The position numbers were made by a program, and so were the translations under genes. Below, piece after piece: positions 17,434 through 26,370 of a stretch of 64,000 nt of DNA; position 1 is the first letter of the stretch; the number at the start of each line of letters is the position of its first letter. The stretch spans positions 1,703,501 through 1,767,500 of the forward strand of contig NZ_CP022684.1 of NCBI RefSeq assembly GCF_002863865.1, in the 5' to 3' direction. The stretch is from Ketobacter alkanivorans. GTDB taxonomy: Bacteria; Pseudomonadota; Gammaproteobacteria; Pseudomonadales; Ketobacteraceae. Under the pieces are notes generated by a model. The model had not been told where the DNA came from, searched no databases, and saw only the letters and a list, made by a program, of their open reading frames with translations.

Positions 17434-18678
17434 TTAATCCACAGCCACTTTATAGGTTTTGAGTAGGCCACCAAAGGTAAGCACCACCCGCGCCAGCGAC
17501 ACAAAGGAATCCGGGATCGTCACCTTCAGATCTCTTAACTTATCCAGAGCTATTCCGAGCATGTCGGTGGCTTCATGCCGGCGTAAATTTTCTTTCAAGA
17601 TCAGATCTGCGACCTCTTCAAATACCGCCTGATCCTTGGCAACAAACCCGGCTCGGCGGAACAGCTCTCCCAACGGTTGGTCCGACTGAATACGACCAAA
17701 CAGCACTTGCAGCAACACCGCATAGTGCTGGGTCTCTTCCGGAGTCAACACGCCGATGGCTCCGTAATCCAAAACCGCGACCCGACCATCTTTCATCACC
17801 AGGAAATTACCAGGGTGAGGATCCGCGTGATACACACCAAACGCCGTGATCTGCTGCACATAGCAACTCAGCATCTGGCGTAACAAGGGCTCGGCCTTAG
17901 CAGGGTTTTGATTCAGATAATCCGTCAGGCGGCTACCATCGATCCATTCAGTAACCAATACCCGGCTGGTGCTGAGCTGATCGTACATCTTGGGTACATA
18001 AATCAGTTTGTCGTGGGGCAGCGCAGAGAACTTACGCAAGTTGGACTCTTCGGCAAGAAAGTCCAGCTCTTGCATGGTCATGGTGATAATCTGTTCCATT
18101 ACCTGCTTAAGATCAAACTGACTCACCAGCGGCGCACCAAAGGTTCCCAACGCCTTGAACACCATAGAATCCTGACGAAACAGTTTACGTGCATGGGGCA
18201 ACTGGATTTTCACAGCCACCTTCTCGCCAGTTTTCAGTACAGCCTTGTGTACCTGGGCTACCGAAGCCGCTGCCACCACCTGCTCATCAAACTCGGCAAA
18301 ATGATCACGCCAATCAAAGCCCCACTCACGATTGAGCACGTGTTCGATACTGGCAAAGGATACCGGCTTGGCATCATCCTGCAGTTTTTCCAATTCAGAG
18401 ACGTACTGCATCGGCAGAATATCAGAGCGAGAACTCAAGAACTGACCAAACTTGACCCAGATGGCACCGTTATCGTGAAACAGCTTAGTCAGCTTGCGGG
18501 CCCCTTTATAGTGGGTTTGTGCCAGCAGTTTGCGCTGTTCCAGCGGAGAGAGTTCCGCCGCCTGATTGCGGTATGAGCGATAGGATTGTTCCAACTCAAT
18601 ACCAACCCGTGTTGCCGTCAGGTAGCGCTCGCCACCGGTAACCACTGAATTAAAGGTATCGAAAATGTTGTTCAGCAT
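17434..18678 (-). CDS. ABC1/AarF family atypical kinase (ADCK-like)
   Basis: About 414 residues from ATG 18678; a TTG three codons upstream is also in frame. It has the UbiB/ABC1 signatures: KFGQFLSSRSDILP (KxGQ region near 80), the Ala-rich loop AAASVAQVH, VAVKIQLP with the ATP-binding Lys, HADPHPGNF as the catalytic loop and DYGAIG as the metal-binding motif. It is shorter than UbiB and lacks the two C-terminal membrane helices. Members support quinone or lipid metabolism through ATPase activity. A separate full UbiB lies 1.7 kb away, so this is a second family member with another role, perhaps lipid-related given its position. Confidence 0.87.
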   Translation of the reverse strand: MLNNIFDTFNSVVTGGERYLTATRVGIELEQSYRSYRNQAAELSPLEQRKLLAQTHYKGARKLTKLFHDNGAIWVKFGQFLSSRSDILPMQYVSELEKLQDDAKPVSFASIEHVLNREWGFDWRDHFAEFDEQVVAAASVAQVHKAVLKTGEKVAVKIQLPHARKLFRQDSMVFKALGTFGAPLVSQFDLKQVMEQIITMTMQELDFLAEESNLRKFSALPHDKLIYVPKMYDQLSTSRVLVTEWIDGSRLTDYLNQNPAKAEPLLRQMLSCYVQQITAFGVYHADPHPGNFLVMKDGRVAVLDYGAIGVLTPEETQHYAVLLQVLFGRIQSDQPLGELFRRAGFVAKDQAVFEEVADLILKENLRRHEATDMLGIALDKLRDLKVTIPDSFVSLARVVLTFGGLLKTYKVAVD

Positions 18679-18913
18679 GGGTGCCAACTCTTTGTTATTC
18701 TGCTTTTCATTTTTTACTCTGGAACTCGAATATAACGATTCTACCGCAATTTACTATTGCTGAATGGTCACCGAATGTCACGCTGAGGGGCCAACCCAAC
18801 CCCACAACCCCAATTTATTGACCTGAGCGCCGTTGCCTGCCAGTTCCAACCGCCGCAGTCTTGCTTCTGAGCCCCTAATCCGCGAAGATACCCTCCGCAC
18901 TTGGAGGCCCCTG

Positions 18914-19663
18914 ATGTCCAACGAAAAAACGACTCATTTCGGTTTTAAAAACGTCCCTGTTGAACAAAAACAGAAGTATGTAGGCGAGGTTTTTCACTCC
19001 GTTGCCGCCAAATACGACATCATGAATGACTTGATGTCCATGGGCATACATCGCCTGTGGAAACGGTATACCATTGAGATGAGCGGCGCCCGCCCGGGTC
19101 AGTCGATACTGGATCTGGCCGGGGGTACTGGTGATCTCACCATGAAGTTTTCCCGCATCGTGGGGGATGAGGGCCAGGTGGTGCTGTCGGACATCAATTC
19201 CTCCATGCTGAACGTAGGCCGTGACAAACTGCTGGATCATGGTTATGCGGGAAATATTGAGTATGTACAGGCCAATGCCGAGTGCCTGCCGTTTGCAGAT
19301 AATACCTTCGACTGCATCACCATCGCTTTTGGCCTGCGCAACGTTACCGACAAGCAAAAAGCTCTGGAATCCATGACCCGCGTACTGAAGCCAGGCGGCC
19401 GCCTGATGGTGCTGGAATTCTCCAAACCGACCAACCCCGGCTTTGAAAAGGTCTATGATCGCTATTCTTTCAGCGTGCTGCCCATGCTTGGAAAACTGGT
19501 GACCAACGATTCGGAAAGCTATCGCTATCTGGCAGAATCCATCCGCATGCATCCTGATCAGAAAACCCTCAAGCACATGATGCGCAAGGCTGGCCTGGAT
19601 CGGGTGGATTATCACAACCTGACCGGCGGTGTCGTGGCTCTGCATCGGGGCTTCAAATATTGA
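18914..19663 (+). CDS. ubiE: Ubiquinone/menaquinone C-methyltransferase UbiE
   Basis: 249 residues from ATG 18914 (preceded by GGAG); this start aligns with the E. coli N-terminus (THFGF), whereas an in-frame ATG at 18833 would add 27 unrelated residues. SAM-dependent methyltransferase: [24 protein letters not shown], motif [12 protein letters not shown], then [16 protein letters not shown] and [14 protein letters not shown]. It methylates the benzoquinol ring at C-2 in ubiquinone synthesis. First gene of ubiE–ubiJ–ubiB, with a promoter expected in 18679–18913, which is shared with the divergent ABC1 kinase gene. Confidence 0.96.
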   Translation: MSNEKTTHFGFKNVPVEQKQKYVGEVFHSVAAKYDIMNDLMSMGIHRLWKRYTIEMSGARPGQSILDLAGGTGDLTMKFSRIVGDEGQVVLSDINSSMLNVGRDKLLDHGYAGNIEYVQANAECLPFADNTFDCITIAFGLRNVTDKQKALESMTRVLKPGGRLMVLEFSKPTNPGFEKVYDRYSFSVLPMLGKLVTNDSESYRYLAESIRMHPDQKTLKHMMRKAGLDRVDYHNLTGGVVALHRGFKY

Positions 19664-19676
19664 TGGACGCCCACTA

Positions 19677-20354
19677 ATGGATCAGCACCGTCAATCCCTG
19701 ATTCCTGTATTCCTCACCGAGCAACTGGAGCGGGCAGCCAACCGCGCCCTCTATTACGCACCGGTAACCCGCCTGCAACTCACCAAGCTGAAGGGTAAAT
19801 CCCTGGCAATTGAGCTGCAGCGCCCCAATTTCCCCCTGCTCATGACCGTAGGCAAGCGCAGCCTGGGTTTCCAAAACCAGTGGGAAGGCGCCGCCGACGT
19901 CACCATTCGAGGCCCCGCCGTCGCGCTATTACGCCAGATCGGCAGCGCAGAAATAAGCCCCGCAGACCTGATGCAACTTGGTATTGAAATCGAAGGGGAT
20001 CAACAACTTGCACAGCAGTTTCTGCAGGTAATAAAGGATCTGGACCTGGATCTGGAGAGCGCACTAGGTGATCTGATCGGCGATATGGCTGCTCATCAAA
20101 TTACTGAAGTTGCCAGAGTCGGTTTCAGCTGGTTACGCTCCACGGCTCGAGCAGTAATAGATCAATCCCGCAATGTCATTGCCGAGGAGCGTCAGTGGGT
20201 GCTCACTCCCCGCGAATTCCAAAGATTTCAGAGCGACGTAGAAGATCTGCGGGAAGACACCGACCGCCTGCAGGCGCGTCTGCAACGGCTGCACAAAGCC
20301 CGCATGCCCGCGCCTCTGAACTCACCATCTGAGAACAACGAGCCTACACCTTGA
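19677..20354 (+). CDS. ubiJ: Ubiquinone biosynthesis accessory factor UbiJ (SCP2 domain)
   Basis: 225 residues from ATG 19677, 14 bases after the ubiE stop. The N-terminal SCP2-like lipid-binding domain is seen as LKGKSLAIELQ, and GAADVTIRGP with LLRQIGSAEIS. The middle LGIEIEGDQQLAQQFLQV matches the family. The C-terminal part is a charged coiled coil (REFQRFQSDVEDLREDTDRL). UbiJ binds lipid intermediates and organises the Ubi metabolon in the cytosol. Its stop overlaps the ubiB start. Confidence 0.92.
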   Translation: MDQHRQSLIPVFLTEQLERAANRALYYAPVTRLQLTKLKGKSLAIELQRPNFPLLMTVGKRSLGFQNQWEGAADVTIRGPAVALLRQIGSAEISPADLMQLGIEIEGDQQLAQQFLQVIKDLDLDLESALGDLIGDMAAHQITEVARVGFSWLRSTARAVIDQSRNVIAEERQWVLTPREFQRFQSDVEDLREDTDRLQARLQRLHKARMPAPLNSPSENNEPTP

Positions 20355-22006
20355 AACGCCTAGCCCGACTACTCACCATTTTCACCATGCTGGCCCGCTA
20401 CCGCCTGGATCAGCTACTGCCCGATCATGCGGCCACCCGCCCCCTGAAATGGCTGATTCGCCTGCATCCTGCTGCCTGGGGTGCCTCCACAGCAAGCCAC
20501 CCCTGGGCCCGAGCCCGCATAGCCATGGAAGAACTGGGGCCGGTTTTCATTAAGTTCGGGCAACTTTTGTCCACTCGGCACGACCTGCTCCCAGAAGAAG
20601 CCATCGAAGACCTTTCCAATTTGCAGGACAATGTTCCCCCCTTCGGTGAACAGGCCGCCTTTGACATTATTGAACGTGAACTTAAGGGCTCAATTCAAAC
20701 CCTGTATGGCAGCCTCGAACGCACACCTCTGGCATCGGCATCTGTGGCGCAAGTGCATGCAGGCACGCTGTTGGATGGTCGCGAGATCGTAGTTAAAGTT
20801 ATCCGCCCCGGCATTGAGAAGCTGGTGGACAGCGATCTGGCCCTGCTGTTGACCGGTGCCCGCTGGCTAGAGAAACTGGCCCCGGAAACCAAGCGCTTCC
20901 ATCCGGTACAGGTTGTGACAGACTATCGCCACATCCTTATGGGCGAGCTGGATCTAGGTCAGGAGGCCGCAAACGCCGCTCAGTTTCGCCGTAACTTTGA
21001 CGCCTCACCATTACTCTATGTGCCTGATATTCATTGGAATTTAAGCACATCCAAGGTGCTCACCATGGAGCGGGTATATGGCGTGCCGGTATCCGATACC
21101 GAAGCCATGATCAAAGCCGGCGTCAATATGGAACACATCTCCGAGATTGGGGTTGAGATCTTCTTTACGCAGGTGTTTCGCGACAATTTCTTCCACGCCG
21201 ATATGCACCCCGGCAACGTACTGGTTAACCTGAAAGATCCCCAGAACCCTCAATATCTGTCATTGGACTGCGCCATCGTCGGCACCCTCAGCAAAGAGGA
21301 GCGCTTTCTTCTGGCGCGCCAGCTGATGGCCTTGCTGGACAAAGATTATGAGCAAATCGCCATTCTCATGGTAGAGGCCGGTTGGGTGCCATCCCATACC
21401 CGCATCCACGAGTTCCAGAACGCCTTGCGAACCGTGCTGGAGCCAGTATTGGAGCGGCCTCTACAGGAAATCGAGTTCGGCCCGGTACTGATCCGCCTGT
21501 TCCAAACCGCCCGTCGCTTCGAAATGCAGGCCCTGCCGCAATTTGTTCTGCTGGAAAAAACCCTGATTCACGTGGAAGGCCTTGGCCGCCAGCTCTACCC
21601 CGAGCTGGATATATGGGAAATCGGCCGTCCGTTGCTGGAAAACTGGATTAGGGACCAGATCGGCCCCAGCGCCATAGCCCAAACCATTAAGCGCAACGCA
21701 CCGGCCCTGATCGAACAGATTCCCCATATTCCAAAATTGGCATGGGATGCACTGCAGGAAATGCGTAAACTGAGTGAGAATCAGCAAAAACTGCTGCAAC
21801 AGGTGGAAGAGCGTCACCTGGGCCAGATTCGCAGAGATCGTATTATCACTCTGCTGGGCCTGATTGGCCTCACCGTCGGCCTGAGCTGGGGCATGAATCC
21901 GGACTGGCTGGCAAACTGGCAACAAGTACCGGCGGGAGCCTGGGTGAGTGGCGCTATCGGCGCTACCCTACTTCTGACCAGATTGCGCAAGAGCAACGAT
22001 AACTGA
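20351..22006 (+). CDS. ubiB: Ubiquinone biosynthesis protein UbiB (ABC1 atypical kinase)
   Basis: 551 residues. The start is most likely TTG 20351, overlapping the ubiJ stop by four bases. Seen: KFGQLLSTRHDLLP, the Ala-rich loop ASASVAQVHAG, VVKVIRPGI with the nucleotide-binding Lys, the catalytic block FFHADMHPGN, and the LDCAIVG metal site (Asp conserved). Two hydrophobic helices close the protein (ITLLGLIGLTVGLSWG and the segment around WVSGAIGATLLLTRL). It is a membrane-bound ATPase that helps extract hydrophobic ubiquinone precursors. The gene is in the standard operon. Confidence 0.95.
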   Translation: MKRLARLLTIFTMLARYRLDQLLPDHAATRPLKWLIRLHPAAWGASTASHPWARARIAMEELGPVFIKFGQLLSTRHDLLPEEAIEDLSNLQDNVPPFGEQAAFDIIERELKGSIQTLYGSLERTPLASASVAQVHAGTLLDGREIVVKVIRPGIEKLVDSDLALLLTGARWLEKLAPETKRFHPVQVVTDYRHILMGELDLGQEAANAAQFRRNFDASPLLYVPDIHWNLSTSKVLTMERVYGVPVSDTEAMIKAGVNMEHISEIGVEIFFTQVFRDNFFHADMHPGNVLVNLKDPQNPQYLSLDCAIVGTLSKEERFLLARQLMALLDKDYEQIAILMVEAGWVPSHTRIHEFQNALRTVLEPVLERPLQEIEFGPVLIRLFQTARRFEMQALPQFVLLEKTLIHVEGLGRQLYPELDIWEIGRPLLENWIRDQIGPSAIAQTIKRNAPALIEQIPHIPKLAWDALQEMRKLSENQQKLLQQVEERHLGQIRRDRIITLLGLIGLTVGLSWGMNPDWLANWQQVPAGAWVSGAIGATLLLTRLRKSNDN

Positions 22007-22069
22007 TACTTTTTAACCAGGATGAAGAGCGGGTTGCATGGTTGTAACATGGTTCTCATATAATGTTTT

Positions 22070-22399
22070 ATGAATGACACATTAGCCGCACTGGATAAAG
22101 TGCTGACCGAACGTAAGCAGGCCCAGGCAGACAGCTCCTATGTGGCCAGCCTCTACCACAAGGGCCTCAACAAGATCCTTGAAAAAGTGGGTGAGGAAGC
22201 AACCGAAACCCTGCTGGCGGCAAAAGATGCAGAGCATAGCCAACAGTATGAAGATGTCGTGTATGAAACGGCGGATCTTTGGTTTCATACATTGGTCATG
22301 CTGCACAAACTTGATCTATCTTCGGCTGATGTATTAAAAGAATTGGAACGCCGCTTTGACTTGTCAGGGCTGGTGGAAAAAGCAAATCGCAATAAATAA
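22070..22399 (+). CDS. hisE: Phosphoribosyl-ATP pyrophosphatase HisE
   Basis: 109 residues, all-alpha MazG-like fold. Seen: [24 protein letters not shown], with the metal-binding EExxE-type helix, and [13 protein letters not shown]. It hydrolyses PR-ATP to PR-AMP in histidine synthesis. In related genomes hisI normally lies between ubiB and hisE. Here only 63 bases separate them and no hisI is present in the window. The start ATG 22070 has no strong ribosome site. Confidence 0.94.
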   Translation: MNDTLAALDKVLTERKQAQADSSYVASLYHKGLNKILEKVGEEATETLLAAKDAEHSQQYEDVVYETADLWFHTLVMLHKLDLSSADVLKELERRFDLSGLVEKANRNK

Positions 22400-22413
22400 A
22401 CGGGAGTAGCCCC

Positions 22414-22647
22414 ATGGGTTTTGGTGGTATAGGTATTTGGCAACTGTTAATCGTACTGGCGATCATTCTGTTGATCTTTGGCACCAAGCGTCTGCGTAAC
22501 CTGGGCGGCGATGTAGGTGGTGCGATCAAGGGCTTCAAGAAAGCCATGAGCGAAGAAGACAAAAAAGATGAGCAGGCACAGCTGAAAGAGCAAAAAGAAG
22601 GCGAAGTGATCGACGCCACCGCTGAAAAGAAAAAAGACCAAGCCTGA
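22414..22647 (+). CDS. tatA: Twin-arginine translocase subunit TatA
   Basis: 77 residues: one N-terminal membrane helix ([18 protein letters not shown]), the hinge [12 protein letters not shown], the amphipathic helix [12 protein letters not shown], and an acidic/basic tail. TatA multimers form the passage for folded proteins. It follows hisE by 14 bases and starts the tatABC operon. The ribosome site GGGAG precedes the ATG. Confidence 0.95.
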   Translation: MGFGGIGIWQLLIVLAIILLIFGTKRLRNLGGDVGGAIKGFKKAMSEEDKKDEQAQLKEQKEGEVIDATAEKKKDQA

Positions 22648-22666
22648 TCGAAACTGAGGATAGTTC

Positions 22667-23119
22667 ATGTTCGACATTGGCTTTTTTGAGCTGGTTTTGA
22701 TTGGCGTAGTGGGCCTGCTGGTGTTGGGGCCTGAGCGCCTGCCCCATGCTGTGCGTATGGGCAGCGCCTATTTGGGCAAGATTCGGCGCGCAGTCTCCAG
22801 CGTGCGGGAAGAATTCGAGCGCGAAGTCAACATGCAGGAGATGCAGCAACGCATCAAACAGCAAATGGCCGACACAGGGTTGGACGAGGCCCGTCAATCC
22901 CTGCAGGATCTGAAAAAGCAGGTAGAAGCGCCGACCTCAGCACCAAACAAGGCAGCGTTAGGCGAAAACAGCATCGGTGGTGGCCTGCCGCAAGCGAGTC
23001 AAGATCCCCATGACGATCCGGACACCCGCCACAATCCTACTGCTCCGGAAAACGAAGCAGAGCCGTTACCTGAGCCAGCAGCAGAAACGGCCCCCGAAAA
23101 AGACACCCCCAAAGCATGA
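22667..23119 (+). CDS. tatB: Twin-arginine translocase subunit TatB
   Basis: 150 residues. Membrane helix with MFDIGFFELVLIGVVGLLVLGPERLP, including the Glu and the GPERLP hinge that mark TatB. A long amphipathic helix (YLGKIRRAVSSVREEFEREV) follows, then a low-complexity Pro/Glu/Ala C-terminal tail of about 60 residues. TatB and TatC form the receptor for twin-arginine signal peptides. Its stop overlaps the tatC start (ATGA). Confidence 0.95.
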   Translation: MFDIGFFELVLIGVVGLLVLGPERLPHAVRMGSAYLGKIRRAVSSVREEFEREVNMQEMQQRIKQQMADTGLDEARQSLQDLKKQVEAPTSAPNKAALGENSIGGGLPQASQDPHDDPDTRHNPTAPENEAEPLPEPAAETAPEKDTPKA

Positions 23120-23898
23120 GCAAACAGAACCAACCTGCCGATAAAGGCGCAAACCTCACACTGATCGGCCATTTAGTCGAGCTGCGTGATCGCATTATGA
23201 AATCCCTGCTGGCCATTCTGGTAATGTTTGTCAGCCTGATTTATTTCGCCAACGACATTTATGAGCTGGTAGCCAAACCCATCCGTGATCAACTGCCGGA
23301 AGGCACCACCATGATTGCCACGGACATTACCTCAACCTTTTTTGCGCCCTTTAAACTCACGCTGGTGGTGGCGTTTTTTCTGGCAATGCCGGTGGTGCTG
23401 GCCCAGATCTGGCGTTTTATCGCACCAGGGCTGTATGCCCACGAACGCAAATTTGCCCTGCCATTACTGGTGCTCAGCGTATTGCTGTTCTACTCAGGCA
23501 TAGCCTTTGCGCACTTTGTGATTTTTCCTCTGATCATGAACTTCTTCGTCATGGCCAGCCCAGAAAACGTAACCGTTACACCCGACATAGCGCAGTACCT
23601 GAGTATTGCCCTCAAGCTGTTCTTCGCCTTTGGCCTTGCGTTCGAAATCCCCATCGCCACCATCATCCTGATCCTGAGCGGCGTCACCACAGTAAAAGAC
23701 CTGAGTTCAAAGCGCCCCTATGTGATCCTATTCTGTTTCGTGTTTGGCATGCTGCTAACCCCGCCCGATCCGTTCTCACAGTCCATGCTGGCGCTTCCCA
23801 TGTGGATGCTGTTTGAAGTAGGGTTGTTGATTGGCCGACTGATTAAGCGTAACAAGCCAGAAGACGACGAAGAGAAATCGGCTGCAGATCCATCCTGA
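23116..23898 (+). CDS. tatC: Twin-arginine translocase subunit TatC
   Basis: 260 residues with six membrane helices. The N-terminal motif LIGHLVELRDRIMKS includes the conserved Glu, and FAPFKLTLVVAFFLAMPVVLAQIWRFIAPGLY and the family's periplasmic FxP region are present (quoted in part: FIAPGLYAHERK). It recognises the twin-arginine signal. The C-terminus is short and acidic. Ends 12 bases before the convergent dtd stop, leaving no space for a classical terminator. Confidence 0.96.
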   Translation: MSKQNQPADKGANLTLIGHLVELRDRIMKSLLAILVMFVSLIYFANDIYELVAKPIRDQLPEGTTMIATDITSTFFAPFKLTLVVAFFLAMPVVLAQIWRFIAPGLYAHERKFALPLLVLSVLLFYSGIAFAHFVIFPLIMNFFVMASPENVTVTPDIAQYLSIALKLFFAFGLAFEIPIATIILILSGVTTVKDLSSKRPYVILFCFVFGMLLTPPDPFSQSMLALPMWMLFEVGLLIGRLIKRNKPEDDEEKSAADPS

Positions 23899-23910
23899 TA
23901 AGATTGTGGC

Positions 23911-24348
23911 TTAACTCTGCAGCAAAAAGGTCACCGGCCCATCATTCACAAGGCTCACCTTCATATCAGCCCCGAATTTGCCGGTTTGAACTGATGCAAG
24001 TTTCCAGCGAGCCTGATCTACAAAATACTCGTACAACTCGCATCCAAGTTCCGGTGTCGCCCCCGCTGAAAAGCTGGGGCGCATGCCTTTGGCGGTGTCT
24101 GCCACCAGAGTGAACTGGGACACCACTAACAAGCCACCACCGGCATCCAGCAAAGAGCGATTCATTTTGCCCGCGTCATCTTCAAAGATTCGGTAGTTCA
24201 CCACCTTGTGCAACAGTTTGTCGGCACGGTGACGGTCATCGCCTTTTTCCACTCCGAGCAGCAACAAAATGCCACCATCAATGGCTCCCGTTACTTCCTC
24301 ATCCACCGATACCGATGCAGAAGCGACTCTCTGGATTAAACCTTTCAC
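23911..24348 (-). CDS. dtd: D-aminoacyl-tRNA deacylase
   Basis: 145 residues, the normal length. Active-site blocks SQFTL (in [12 protein letters not shown]), the Arg-Pro-Ser segment GMRPSF, and the cross-subunit NxGPVT motif at the C-terminus ([11 protein letters not shown]) are intact. The enzyme hydrolyses D-amino acids from tRNA and proofreads Gly from tRNA-Ala. Its start overlaps the stop of the Bax-like gene upstream (ATGA), so the two are co-translated. Confidence 0.95.
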   Translation of the reverse strand: MKGLIQRVASASVSVDEEVTGAIDGGILLLLGVEKGDDRHRADKLLHKVVNYRIFEDDAGKMNRSLLDAGGGLLVVSQFTLVADTAKGMRPSFSAGATPELGCELYEYFVDQARWKLASVQTGKFGADMKVSLVNDGPVTFLLQS

Positions 24349-25277
24349 ACACCGTCTCCGACAGGCTCCAACACCACCGCTTTGCCTTCCCTGAGGTATG
24401 CCTTATCTACCTCAGCCAATTGATTCACCCGAATCAGGGCCCGAATTTCTTCTACGTAGGCTTGCCCGCGCTCAGAGTATTTCAGCAGGCCTGCCGCCAG
24501 CCCTTCGCCTGACAGGGGTTGATCGCTCTTTCTGGCCTGCTCCCGCAGCTTGCGCAAAGGCTTATAGGCATTATGGGTGTTAAGGTTATGCATATAGGCT
24601 GCGATGGATTCAAAGGGGGTTTTGAACGTGCGAATGCCATAGTTCCCCAACTCGGTACGCACGCGTTCAGGGGTAATAGCATCGTCACTCCAGCTCCACT
24701 GCCCAAACAACGCATTACCCTCGGCCGCAAAGCGCGACGTGCCCCAACCACTCTCGATAGCCGCCTGGGACAGGGCCAGTGATGCAGGCACAATATCTAC
24801 GCGCCGCAACAACCGCTGAAACGCAGCCTCATCCTTAGAATTTTGTGGCACCTGAACCCGGTACTCATTGGCGATATCGCTCAGGCGGGCGCGATCCAAC
24901 TCGGCCCAGTTAGAAGTTTGTAACATGCCTTCGATAAAGGCTCTCTGGCTGGCAATTGTCTCATTGGCCCGCAGCACCATCGGTGCCAGCATAAAAAAGA
25001 AATAACGTTTCTTCTCCGCCGTTGATAACTCACCAGCAGTGTGCGTTCGCCAGCGCTCAGGGACATTATTCAGATAAACCCGTGGCACACTGCGATCACC
25101 AGCCTGCCAATTTTCCAGTGAATAATTGATTCCGTGAAAGTAGGCGACCACTTCGTCTGGACTGGTAAAGGTTAGATGATCCCAACCCCGGTCGGCGGCC
25201 CACAACGCAGAAGGCACACAGGCAGCCATAAGAAACACATAAAAAGGTTTGATCCACGACATTCGCTTTGCATCCAT
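24345..25277 (-). CDS. Bax-like protein with glucosaminidase domain
   Basis: 310 residues. An N-terminal signal peptide ([16 protein letters not shown]) targets it to the periplasm. The C-terminal half is a glycoside-hydrolase-73-like domain: [22 protein letters not shown] with the catalytic Glu, NALFGQWSW and [19 protein letters not shown]. coli Bax has this layout; such proteins cut or bind peptidoglycan. The start is ATG 25277, or the nearby ATG 25262 five codons on. It is in an operon with dtd. The exact biological role is not established for the family. Confidence 0.85.
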   Translation of the reverse strand: MDAKRMSWIKPFYVFLMAACVPSALWAADRGWDHLTFTSPDEVVAYFHGINYSLENWQAGDRSVPRVYLNNVPERWRTHTAGELSTAEKKRYFFFMLAPMVLRANETIASQRAFIEGMLQTSNWAELDRARLSDIANEYRVQVPQNSKDEAAFQRLLRRVDIVPASLALSQAAIESGWGTSRFAAEGNALFGQWSWSDDAITPERVRTELGNYGIRTFKTPFESIAAYMHNLNTHNAYKPLRKLREQARKSDQPLSGEGLAAGLLKYSERGQAYVEEIRALIRVNQLAEVDKAYLREGKAVVLEPVGDGV

Positions 25278-25333
25278 TCAATTAGCTATGGATGCAAAGC
25301 GTAGAAGATTTATGCAGTGTTAATCAAGGCTTA

Positions 25334-26155
25334 TCAACGTTCCAGATTAGCGGCCACCGCTTCAGCAGAGAGCGTCACATCCAGATCTTCGTATAAGTGG
25401 GTGATGGCATCCATTCGCTTCAGCATCCCTGTGGTGGTAACCGAAATCACATGAGGTACATAGTTTCCATCTTCCAGTTGCTCAAAGCCGGTATTGGAAA
25501 ATTGCCATTGGGCCTCCACTTTTTTCAAGGCCTGACGCAGGTCGACGGTGTTTTTATCGAAACCCACCAATGCCTGCAAACCAGCACCGTATTGAGCCTT
25601 GGCATTTTCAAATTCAACCACAAACTCCTGATCACGGAAGCCCCAAGCCTGAGCAAAATAATAAGCCGCAATACGCTGTGACAACATGCGCTGACGTCCG
25701 GAGGTATTCACCATTTGGGCAGACTTACGGCCTGCAAAGGCTTCCAGATCCAGCACTACCTGGTGGCAAGCAGCCAGGATGGCATTATTACGATCCAGTA
25801 TTTTTGCCGCGTTCTCACGGCTCACTTTACCGATGGCCAGGGTGCGATATTCAAACCAAAGGTCTTCGACTTTTGACAGTGACTGGCGAATGGTGTCTGA
25901 GGGCGCGTATTCTGTCAGCTCCTGATACTGCTCTTCAAACAGAGCAACACTCTTATCCAATTCATCACGAGCCCGAACTACATCCACTTCGAGCCCTAAC
26001 GCCAGATAGTTCTTCATAATATTTTGAGTCAGCATGCGCTGGCGACCGGCTTTGTTCAGGGCCGACCCCATAGTGAGCACTTCGGCAAAAATCTGCACTG
26101 AAAAAACGCATAAGAATACGGCGAGAATGGTGTTTAAGAACAACTTGCGAGGCAT
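25334..26155 (-). CDS. Periplasmic protein with two PilJ-type sensor domains
   Basis: About 273 residues from ATG 26155, which follows AGGAAG; the upstream in-frame Met at 26197 has no ribosome site. It has a signal peptide (LNTILAVFLCVFSVQIFA) and then two repeats of the type IV pili methyl-accepting transducer N-terminal domain, each opening with a GRQRML motif: NKAGRQRMLTQ near residue 36 and NTSGRQRMLSQR near 152. In NarX and PilJ this P-box-like helix senses ligands. Here there is no signalling output domain, so the protein may be a soluble sensor or binding partner. It is monocistronic. Confidence 0.75.
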   Translation of the reverse strand: MPRKLFLNTILAVFLCVFSVQIFAEVLTMGSALNKAGRQRMLTQNIMKNYLALGLEVDVVRARDELDKSVALFEEQYQELTEYAPSDTIRQSLSKVEDLWFEYRTLAIGKVSRENAAKILDRNNAILAACHQVVLDLEAFAGRKSAQMVNTSGRQRMLSQRIAAYYFAQAWGFRDQEFVVEFENAKAQYGAGLQALVGFDKNTVDLRQALKKVEAQWQFSNTGFEQLEDGNYVPHVISVTTTGMLKRMDAITHLYEDLDVTLSAEAVAANLER

Positions 26156-26370
26156 GGCGTACTTCCTTTTTATTGAAACTGCACATAAAGGGAGCAACTA
26201 GCAATTATACTGCCAACACGAATTTGTCTAGGTGCGCCCGGTTTCCTTTCAACCTTGAGTTAAGATCGGGAAACCGGAGAACACAACGGCAATCAGCGTC
26301 GATGTGATTGGGTTATCAGGAAAAACGAGAACCGGCTTTGCAAGCACAAAATTGAAATGGGTCAACTATC

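Noticed and set aside
17908..18576. Plus-strand open frame opposite the ABC1 kinase gene
   Set aside because: Antisense to a gene with intact catalytic motifs; low-complexity translation and no start context.
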